This document shows positions 1 through 7,000 of a DNA stretch of 35,213 nt, piece by piece. The notes beneath the pieces are model-generated. The model was given only the letters and a program-made list of their open reading frames with translations. It did no database searches and had not been told where the DNA came from. Every line of letters begins with the position of its first letter. Position 1 is the first letter of the stretch. This DNA is from an uncultured Saprospiraceae bacterium. GTDB lineage: Bacteria > Bacteroidota > Bacteroidia > Chitinophagales > Saprospiraceae. The stretch lies in assembly GCA_938016265.1 (NCBI GenBank), contig CALLWB010000032.1, forward strand, positions 1-35,213. The letters run 5' to 3'. The translations under genes and the position numbers were made by a program.

Positions 1-64
1 CAGAAAGCTGACCAATTCCAGAAATGGAGACAAGCATTGCCAGTACAAAGATTAATTGTTTCAT
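1..64 (-). CDS. 5' end of an exported protein (truncated by window edge)
   Basis: The reverse strand from 64 down to 1 reads as an open frame beginning MKQLIFVLAMLVSISGIGQL. That is a short basic start, a hydrophobic core and a small/polar stretch, the pattern of a Sec signal peptide. Only 21 codons lie inside the window, so the mature protein cannot be identified. It lies downstream of a hairpin terminator for the neighbouring minus-strand gene, so it probably has its own promoter, though I see no clear -7 element in the short gap. An exported or lipid-free periplasmic protein is inferred from the signal peptide alone. Confidence 0.6.
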   Translation of the reverse strand, partial: MKQLIFVLAMLVSISGIGQLS

Positions 65-88
65 AAGTAGTTGTTAATAGTTATAGTT

Positions 89-128
89 AAAAAAGAGATT
101 CGCCCTAGTCGTTTTCCAGGGCGAATCT
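89..128 (-). terminator. Rho-independent terminator of the small minus-strand gene
   Basis: An 11-bp perfect inverted repeat (96-106 with 118-128, arm agattcgccct) encloses an 11-nt loop. On the minus strand the stem is followed by C and six T residues (95-89). It lies 22 bp beyond the stop codon of the minus-strand gene at 151-402. There is no T-run on the plus side, so it acts in one direction. Confidence 0.8.
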
Positions 129-150
129 TGTTGAGATTTAGGAATAGAAT

Positions 151-402
151 TCAATATCCAGGCCCTACTCTTCCAGAATATTTCCTGGGCAGCTTTGCTT
201 CGAGCTTATTTATAAGCCTGTTCAGTTCTTTGTTCCTTAAAGTGTAAACCTCAATAACCTGCTCCAATTCAGATTTTGGTGATTTTTTGATTTCCTGTTT
301 TGTAGGAGATGGAACGTGTTCGATTTGAAGCAATTGCTGGTTCTGCCAGATCGTAATGCAAGTTAGGGTGACGATCACCAGATTGGATAATAAGTTTTTC
401 AT
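151..402 (-). CDS. Small membrane-anchored protein with KYSGxxGxGY tail
   Basis: This is an 83-residue protein of unknown function. Residues about 4-19 (LLSNLVIVTLTCITIW) are hydrophobic and could be a signal anchor. Residues about 35-70 are charged and heptad-like (SELEQVIEVY, then LNRLINKLEAKL), which suggests a short coiled coil. The protein ends KYSGRVGPGY. The same tail pattern ends the otherwise unrelated exported protein encoded at 1520-2155 (KYSGNPGSGY). The gene is divergent from the 561-1523 operon, has a good -7 element on its own strand and ends at a strong terminator, so it looks like a genuine monocistronic gene. The function is unknown. The shared tail suggests the two proteins use the same partner or processing route. 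Confidence 0.6.
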   Translation of the reverse strand: MKNLLSNLVIVTLTCITIWQNQQLLQIEHVPSPTKQEIKKSPKSELEQVIEVYTLRNKELNRLINKLEAKLPRKYSGRVGPGY

Positions 403-433
403 AATAAATTAATTTGTGGTATTGAATTCGAGA

Positions 434-441
434 CAAACATA
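434..441 (-). promoter_or_regulatory. Putative Bacteroidota -7 element for the 151-402 gene
   Basis: On the minus strand, 441 to 434 reads TATGTTTG, a perfect match to the Bacteroidota -7 consensus TAnnTTTG. It lies about 30 nt upstream of the start codon at 402. No convincing -33 TTTG is seen at the usual spacing, so this is a half-supported promoter. Confidence 0.35.
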
Positions 442-504
442 CCCGACACCTACCTGCCGATTCCGGTAAATTCCTTGTAAACTACTTGTAAAAGCGGTAC
501 AAAC

Positions 505-535
505 TTTACAAGATGTTTTGCAAATGGTATATTTG
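505..535 (+). promoter_or_regulatory. Putative Bacteroidota promoter of the 561-2155 operon
   Basis: A perfect -7 element TATATTTG (528-535) is preceded, with 19 nt spacing, by TTTA (505-508), one mismatch from the -33 consensus TTTG. Transcription would start near 542. The ATG at 513 would then lie inside the promoter, which supports the ATG at 561 as the real start of the downstream gene. Confidence 0.45.
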
Positions 536-560
536 TGTTCTACTATCTCTTGATGTAACT

Positions 561-1523
561 ATGTCCTCAGAAAACACCGAACATTTCAATACGCTAAAAG
601 CAGCCGTCGAGCGAGTCTACAAGGACGCGCACCCCGACTGCAGTCTGCCTATTCGTCTGTGGAAAGGAAAGGAGATAGCCAGATTTCAGGCACACCTCGA
701 AGAAAAAGCAAGCGCCAGAATCAGCGAAAAATCATTTTACACGTACTTCAAACAGGAAACCGATAAAATACCCCGAGCAGATATATTAGACATCCTTAGC
801 CAATACACCAACGCAAAAAATTGGCAGGATTTTGTATTCAAAAATAAAGTATCCGCGACACCAACTCCAAAAGTGGAGGTTCAAAAAACAGCAACCCCCA
901 AAGTCGCTTCAATAAAAAAACAACCAGCGATCTTCAAATGGAAGATTCCGGTGGCAGTGGCCTCCATGTTGGTCTCTGGTTTTTTGTTATTGTCAGCAAT
1001 CGCGTCTTCGGAAAAAGAATATACGTTCTGCTTCGAAAACAGTGATTTTGAAACACCAATCACGGATCATCAGCTGGAAGTACTACTGTTGCACAAGGAA
1101 GAATCGCCAAAACTGATTAAGGTAGAAGCGGGTTGTTTTATACACAAGAGTCAGGAAAAAACCATTCGGTTTGCAGTACATGGGGCCTACTACAAATCGG
1201 ATACAATTACTCGGCGGCTTTCGCCAAATAGCACAAAGGAAATAATACAGCTAAAAAGAGACGACTATGCTTGGATGATCCATCTGATATCAAAAAACAA
1301 ACTGGACGATTGGAAAAAAAGACGCCAACAATTAGAACAAATGATCGCGAACCAAGCAGAAATATTTCAAGTCGACGAACAAGGAAATGGGATGGAACTC
1401 TACAATAAAACTCAATTTGTCAACAAACTCACACTGCCCATTGAAAGTTTAAAAAACATCGAAATTTTAGAATCTGTGTACAAAAATAATCAGATTGTCT
1501 ACTTAAGATTCAAACAATTATGA
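561..1523 (+). CDS. Membrane-spanning protein with N-terminal HTH-like helical domain
   Basis: I chose the ATG at 561 (320 residues). The longer frame from 513 overlaps a likely promoter and adds an implausible hydrophobic leader. Residues about 1-95 form a helical, probably cytoplasmic domain. It contains a stretch (SEKSFYTYFKQ, then ILDILSQYTNAKNWQDF) resembling helical N-terminal domains common in Bacteroidota regulators. A Lys/Pro/Thr linker follows, then one transmembrane helix at about 129-148 (IPVAVASMLVSGFLLLSAIA), and a C-terminal domain of about 170 residues that would lie outside the inner membrane. The layout is ToxR-like or transmembrane-sensor-like, but no enzymatic motif is seen. 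The stop overlaps the next start by 4 nt (ATGA), so the two are translationally coupled. No specific family was recognised. Confidence 0.7.
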   Translation: MSSENTEHFNTLKAAVERVYKDAHPDCSLPIRLWKGKEIARFQAHLEEKASARISEKSFYTYFKQETDKIPRADILDILSQYTNAKNWQDFVFKNKVSATPTPKVEVQKTATPKVASIKKQPAIFKWKIPVAVASMLVSGFLLLSAIASSEKEYTFCFENSDFETPITDHQLEVLLLHKEESPKLIKVEAGCFIHKSQEKTIRFAVHGAYYKSDTITRRLSPNSTKEIIQLKRDDYAWMIHLISKNKLDDWKKRRQQLEQMIANQAEIFQVDEQGNGMELYNKTQFVNKLTLPIESLKNIEILESVYKNNQIVYLRFKQL

Positions 1524-2155
1524 ACCGATTTATCTACTTATTGATATTCCTGCTTGCAAGCGGTCAATTTGGCTTGGCGCAAAGCTCCGAAAGGAGCACT
1601 GATTATGCTGAGCTTCGAGACAATTTCGAGGCAGAAACTCCTAACACAAAGCAACTATCTGCATTCGATCAGCGAGCGGAACAAAAACTCAACGACTTTG
1701 TCAGTTTATTGGATTTTTATTACAAGCAGACCGACACTTCTCTGGCTTCTTTTTTCATAGAAACTGCAAATACCTACTTCATTGAAGAGGCCACATTTTC
1801 TGCAACTCCCATTTCTACCGACCTTAAATATCCAACCACCAAATTCATTCAGCTCCTTGCCTCAAAAGACATTTATTTTGACGTAAACGGCGTCTCCATC
1901 ACTCCAAATAGCAACCTCACAAAAGTCAATCAAGAGACTTATTCTGGATCTCTGATCGTAGACTTCAAAAATATAAAAACCAGCGATCAGACACCTCAGC
2001 TTTTGGTTGATTATTACCTGCTAAAAACACAAAAAGCGTTTGGAAGCAGGACACGAAAAGTCTGGGAAGTAAAATTGGGAGACATAAGAGAACCACGTCC
2101 CATCTCCAACAAACCAGGCACCAAATACAGCGGAAATCCAGGATCCGGATATTAG
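1520..2155 (+). CDS. Exported protein with KYSGxxGxGY C-terminal tail
   Basis: This is a 211-residue protein with a clear signal peptide (MNRFIYLLIFLLASGQFGLA, cleavage likely after AQ). The mature part has a helical start (about 40-75), then a mixed region with alternating hydrophobic strands ending RKVWEVKLGDI near residue 185. It loosely recalls an NTF2-like or lipocalin-sized beta fold, but this is only an impression. The last ten residues are KYSGNPGSGY, nearly the same tail as the divergent 83-residue protein at 151-402. The start codon overlaps the stop of the upstream membrane protein, so the two probably work together, perhaps with this protein as ligand or partner of the extracytoplasmic domain. 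The function is unknown. Confidence 0.7.
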   Translation: MNRFIYLLIFLLASGQFGLAQSSERSTDYAELRDNFEAETPNTKQLSAFDQRAEQKLNDFVSLLDFYYKQTDTSLASFFIETANTYFIEEATFSATPISTDLKYPTTKFIQLLASKDIYFDVNGVSITPNSNLTKVNQETYSGSLIVDFKNIKTSDQTPQLLVDYYLLKTQKAFGSRTRKVWEVKLGDIREPRPISNKPGTKYSGNPGSGY

Positions 2156-2281
2156 AAAATGGTGAAATACTGGCACTGTTAATTACATTAGAGAAATGAT
2201 CAATCGTCATGTTCTTGCATAAGTGAATTTTTTAAGTAAAAAAAGATATCTGAGTTTTGATTTTTAGTTAGGACAAAAGAA

Positions 2282-2866
2282 ATGGCAAAACGATTAAATA
2301 CTTTTTTCAGGACTGAAGTTGCTGATATGTTAAAGACCGAGGGTTTTATACATCGGGGAAACTCCTTCCTAAAAGAAACTCCTCCTTTGGTTTTTGAACT
2401 AACATTGGAAAAGCATAGATGGAATATTGGAGAAAGCATTCAGTTCTGGATTGTCCTCAAGATTTATATGAGTAAGGAGGATGCTCCTCGTTTTACTTTA
2501 AATAATTGGATCAGCAATTTTTCACTTATTTTTGCAAAACGGATAGGTTACTTATGGGGTGAAGAACATTATATGTATTCCTTTCCTGCGGATAATTATA
2601 CCAAGGCTCTGAATACTCAAGTTCAAAAAAATTTCGACCAATACTTGTTTCCATTGCTCCATCGAATTAGTACCTTAAATGATTTAATGAACTATTTAGA
2701 TTTGGAAAATCAAAAATTGGGTTTTAACTTTTTTTCTTTCACTTTGGCAATTGGATTAGCTCGTGTAGGCAAGCTAGAGATGGCAAAAAAATATTTTCAA
2801 CAAAGTATTGGTGATAAAATGCTGATCAAAAAAACAGCTGCAAATTTTAATATAAAATTGGAGTAA
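2282..2866 (+). CDS. DUF4304-like protein, possible orphan immunity protein
   Basis: This is a 194-residue soluble protein without signal peptide or membrane segment. The N-terminal half (a helix, then GFIHRGNSFLKE, then an alternating strand region with LEKHRW and QFWIVLKIYM) resembles the DUF4304 pattern, in which a short helix is followed by GFxxxGxxF and beta strands. DUF4304 proteins are often seen near polymorphic toxins and are suspected immunity proteins. The C-terminal third is helical. The gene is more AT-rich than the giant genes and stands alone, 126 bp after the preceding gene, with a weak AGGA-like stretch before the ATG. No toxin gene adjoins it on its 5' side, so an orphan immunity gene is an inference. 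Family assignment is moderate. Confidence 0.6.
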   Translation: MAKRLNTFFRTEVADMLKTEGFIHRGNSFLKETPPLVFELTLEKHRWNIGESIQFWIVLKIYMSKEDAPRFTLNNWISNFSLIFAKRIGYLWGEEHYMYSFPADNYTKALNTQVQKNFDQYLFPLLHRISTLNDLMNYLDLENQKLGFNFFSFTLAIGLARVGKLEMAKKYFQQSIGDKMLIKKTAANFNIKLE

Positions 2867-2916
2867 CTATTCAGTAGGTGTTCTATGGATGTGATATAAA
2901 TTCTAACAAGATCTAC

Positions 2917-2930
2917 TCAGCTATAGCTGA
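2917..2930. repeat. 14-bp perfect palindrome in the 2867-3078 gap
   Basis: TCAGCTATAGCTGA is its own reverse complement. It lies in the non-coding gap between two AT-rich orphan genes, about 150 bp before the 3079 gene. It could be an operator or chance; there is no second copy nearby. I saw nothing else supportable in this gap. Confidence 0.3.
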
Positions 2931-3078
2931 ATGGACAAGCTGTAGGGGCAAAACACAAAACACGAGTGTCACTATGGAGAAAAAAATAATTTCACCCTGT
3001 TGCTGCTTATGCCTTAACTCAGGTTGCACTTAGAAAATACAAGCGAAACCTGCTATTCAATTAAAATATTACTGATTT

Positions 3079-3723
3079 ATGTGGTTAGAAAATTTTAAAA
3101 TTAATATAAAACAAGAGGGTAACTTTTATGAAGAGATGCATGCTCAATTATCAAAATCATTTCAAATATTAACATCTTTAGAATTAGACAAGTTTAAGTT
3201 ATTACCACCCTTCCCCTCAAAATTTGAATTCAGAAAAATTAATAACTTTTCAGTTGTTGCCGGAGATCTTCTTGGAAAAACACTTGCTTATCAAGTAGAA
3301 ATTGCCTGGTATGAAAGAGACAATAAGTTTATCTTTTGGTGGTATGAACTTCCATTTGATATAATTGTGGCTGATGAAGCTAAGCAAATCGAAAACTCCA
3401 TTTCCAGCCATTTTGACTTTACTATTTCTTTAAATAATAACAACTGGTCACATCTTAAAATACAATTTATTAGTTTGAACCAAAAAAGCAACTCAAGTTT
3501 CGATAAAATTCATTCACTAATAGTTAATTCAGTTGAAAAATGGAATGAAAACCATGAAAATTCCGGAGTAATACATAAGATAAGATCAATTGATTTAATA
3601 AACAATAAGTGTATAGAAATGACAGTTGATTTAGGTTCTGCTTCACAATTATTTTTAGTTGAACTATTTAGAAAAATTGATGCAAAATTAAAGCTAGAAC
3701 AAATCATAATTGAAAATTACTAA
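3079..3723 (+). CDS. Unrecognised AT-rich soluble protein, possible orphan immunity protein
   Basis: This is a 214-residue protein without signal peptide or clear membrane helix. It begins with an amphipathic helix (NFYEEMHAQLSKSFQIL), followed by strands rich in aromatic residues (YQVEIAWYERDNKFIFWWYE) and a C-terminal segment ending in a helix (FLVELFRKIDAKLKLEQI) and strand. I do not recognise the family. Its base composition is clearly more AT-rich than the giant genes downstream, which is typical of horizontally exchanged immunity or toxin-associated genes in these loci. It sits 280 bp before the first giant gene and is not obviously co-transcribed with it. The immunity suggestion rests only on position, size and composition. 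Confidence 0.55.
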   Translation: MWLENFKINIKQEGNFYEEMHAQLSKSFQILTSLELDKFKLLPPFPSKFEFRKINNFSVVAGDLLGKTLAYQVEIAWYERDNKFIFWWYELPFDIIVADEAKQIENSISSHFDFTISLNNNNWSHLKIQFISLNQKSNSSFDKIHSLIVNSVEKWNENHENSGVIHKIRSIDLINNKCIEMTVDLGSASQLFLVELFRKIDAKLKLEQIIIENY

Positions 3724-3780
3724 AATGAAATTTTTGGTTCGAAAAAATGTGATTTAATACTATTTTTAAGCTTCAGCCTG

Positions 3781-3921
3781 CTACCTTTTTTTCCTGATTA
3801 CATAATCCAACTGACTAACAGGCCCTTCCAAATCTATTTTTTCCAAATAAATTTCTTTCTGTTTTACCCCAACAAATTCATTTGCATCCACGTATAAAAT
3901 TGGGTAGCATATTAATTTCAT
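3781..3921 (-). CDS. Short minus-strand ORF (46 codons), possible small gene or remnant
   Basis: Between the 3079-3723 gene and the first giant gene, the reverse strand from 3921 to 3781 encodes 46 residues. It begins MKLICYPILYVDANEF, continues with a charged middle (YLEKIDLEGP) and ends VIRKKR. An in-frame stop lies just before the ATG, and a GAAGA stretch immediately precedes it. The composition looks protein-like rather than random. Its size and lack of close partners make it either a true small protein or the leftover of a larger immunity-type gene. There is no independent evidence of expression. Confidence 0.35.
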   Translation of the reverse strand: MKLICYPILYVDANEFVGVKQKEIYLEKIDLEGPVSQLDYVIRKKR

Positions 3922-4003
3922 TCTTCAATTTTATTTAATATCTTACAGAGTACTACTCTTCAATCCATTTGTTAAATTCATAATATTAATATATTTATGA
4001 ATA

Positions 4004-7000
4004 ATGGATAAAGGATTTCAAGACCCCAACAAAAAACTACAACAATCCAACGCTTCTGCCCTATCAAAAGATGAACAGGAGCATGGAGGCAACTCTATGT
4101 TGCCACCCGAACTAACATTCGAGAGTTCGGAAAAAGTAGAAGAGGAAGAACAGCAGAAGGAAGAAGTTGTAGAAGAGCAGAAGGAAGAAGTCGTAGAAGA
4201 AAAGCAGGAAGAACAAAAAGAAACAGAGGCTTCAACTTCCGAAGAAAAAGAGGCCCCTGCCCCTACCATAGAGTTTGCAGACGACGAAGGACCCGGCGAT
4301 AACAACAGTAATAACAACAACGGAGACGGATCAAACGCCTTCCAACTAAATAGTAAAGGAAACGGCGAAACCCCAAAATCCAAAACTCCTTTCAATTTTA
4401 AGGAAGACAGCAAAAAACAAAAAGAAACAACGCAGAAACCAAGCTACGATTTCGGAGGAAGCGGTGGTGGAGACGGCAATGGCGGAAATGCTGGTAACGG
4501 ACTCCCCAATGAAGTAAACAACAAAATGGAGTCCGCTTTCAATGCAGATTTTTCCAATGTCAAAGTCCACAAAGATTCACAAAAGTCGAAGGATATTGGG
4601 GCCTATGCCTTTACTCAGGGAAATGAGGTACACTTCGCTCCAGGACAATTCAAACCCTATTCCATCGACGGACAAGAGCTGATTGGACATGAATTATCTC
4701 ACGTCGTTCAACAAAGCGAACAAAAAGTAGAGCCTACTAAGGAGGTAAGTGGAGTCGGTATAAACGACAACAAAAACCTCGAAAAAGAAGCAGACGCCAA
4801 AGGGAAAAAAGCAGCAAATCAAAAAGACACTCCAGCAAAAAATAAGAAAAAACCAAAACCCAAAAAAGCAGTCGCCCAATCCAAAGAAGTCATTCAAAGA
4901 GCAGCAGCACCCGCACCCCCGACTTCTAGTGCACCAACAACGAAAGGAACAAGTACAGCCCCTCCTACAAGCCCAGGTCCAGCTAGTCCAGTACCCGCTT
5001 TCGCCTTGTTTGGCAATGTCCTGGATATCGACTTCGAGAATGTAGGCAGCAGCCAGGTCTTAATCATCAATGTAGACATTGCACCACTAGCAACCGCCGT
5101 CAAAGCAGAAGTTACCATCGACGAAGGGGCATTCGTTTCTGGTAAGCTAATCGTCGTTTCTGATCATCTGCCAGGCACAGAATTAGTCCTCAATGTAGCA
5201 GCAGACGGAACAGTAAGCCCAACCCTGACCATCAAAGAAACGATGCTCGTCCTGGGCATGCAAGCCACTGTCAACGCAGAAGTCACCCCGGAAGGAATCG
5301 TAGGAAATCTAACTGTAGAACTACCAGGCACCCAACAAATAACCGACAATCTAAAAGCAACCTCAGGAGCCGTTTCATTCGACCTCGGCCAAGGCGGAAA
5401 ATTTTCAGGAAATGTCGCTGTCGAAACGAATGACGGATTCGTCTCCGGCACAGCAGCAGTCACAGTAGATTACGACACAAAAGTCTGGTCGGGCACCGCT
5501 ACCGTTACATCCACAGACACCAAGCAAATCACTTTAACAGAAGGAGTAGATATTATTTTACCTGCTGGAATGGCACTCACCCTTTCTTTCGGTACAGAAG
5601 GAGTCGATCTTGCAATTACAGCCGGCGCTCAAATTGAAGTAGAATTAAAAACAGCAGATGGTGTAGAGCTGGAAGGACTGCTATTAGCCTCTATTGGTAT
5701 TGGAATAAACACCTCAGGCATTACCATAACCAGCGTATCCATCAATGCCACAACTACTTACAAAGAAATGGAGGCGGCAGTCGTCGCAAACCTCACTGAA
5801 GAAGGATTTGCAGGAACAGTTACTCTATCCCTACTACAACCAAAACCACTAGGCGATTCTATAACAGCAGAATCTGGAAGCCTTTTATATACCTTCGGTG
5901 AAGGCGGTTTCTTCACCGGCAACCTTACCGTAAAAACAAATGACAATTTTGCAGTTGGTACTGCTGCAGTGACCTACGACCAAACAACAAACCAATGGGC
6001 AGGTACAGCAACAGTCAGCACACAAGAAGACAAAACAATCAACCTCTTACCTGGAGCTACTATATTATTACCTGCAGGAATTGAACTTTCCGTTTCCTTT
6101 GGACCTGACGGCACTCAAATACTAGGTTCCGCAAGCGCTCAAATCAACGTAGACATCAATACCACAGACGGACTGCAAATGAACAGCGTCAGTGTTGGAA
6201 ACATCGAGTTGGGCATCGACAATTCAGGGGTGACCTTGATTTCACTTTCCTTAGATAGCACGACCACCATCTACGATATGCAAGCGCACGTCGTAGGGAG
6301 CATGACCGAAGAAGGATTCGCAGGAACCGTCACCATCGACCTACTAGAACCAAAAGCAATAACAAATTCTATCACCGCAGAATCTGGCCAAATCACTTAT
6401 GCCTTCGGCACAGGAGGCGCATTCCAGGGAAATATTCAGGTCAAAACAAATGACGGATTCGCTGTCGGATCTGCAGAAGTAAGTTTCGATCCGCTCACCT
6501 CTGCTTGGGCTGGAGTAGCCACGGTCTCTTCACAACAAGCAAAAGTAATAACCATTGCTGGTGGTATTGAACTTACCCTTCCTGCCGGCATGGAACTAAC
6601 CATCTCCTTTGGACCTGACGGCACTCAATTGGAAGGAGATGCAAGCGCACAAATAAATATTGACCTCAGCACAACAGATGGCCTGGATCTAACTCAGGTC
6701 GCCGTTGCAGATATACAACTAAGTATTGACAACACTGGCATTAGCATAGTGTCTGCCTCCCTCGACTCCACCACTACCGTATTTGGAATGGAGGCAAGAG
6801 TTGTCGCCAATCTCGACCAATCAGGGATCACTGGATCTGTTAATATAGATATAGTCGATCCAATATCCATTGCCGATTTCCTAACGATCCAATCTGGAAG
6901 TGTCAGCTTCGACTTTGGTATGGCAGGAGGTTTTGAAGGAACAGTTTATGTGGTGACCAATGATGGATTTGCAGCAGGATCTGCCTCTGTCAGCTTTGAT

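Noticed and set aside
513-560. N-terminal extension MFCKWYICVLLSLDVT as a signal peptide of the 561-1523 gene
   Set aside because: The ATG at 513 lies inside a good promoter match, and the following domain looks cytoplasmic with its own transmembrane helix further on.
2971-3033. Tiny Cys-rich ORF in the 2867-3078 gap
   Set aside because: About 19 codons with no ribosome-binding site or homologous context; within chance expectation.
3735-3760. AT-only hairpin after the 3079-3723 gene as a terminator
   Set aside because: The stem is only about six A-T pairs and has no following T-run.
3968-3997. Promoter TTTG-N18-TATATTTA before the first giant gene
   Set aside because: The -7 element has a mismatch and ends only 6 bp before the start codon, so the transcript would be leaderless; the region is so AT-rich that chance matches are expected.
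4130-4215. Imperfect 24-nt DNA repeat encoding QKEEVVEE
   Set aside because: It is real but explained as low-complexity acidic linker; no further function is evident.
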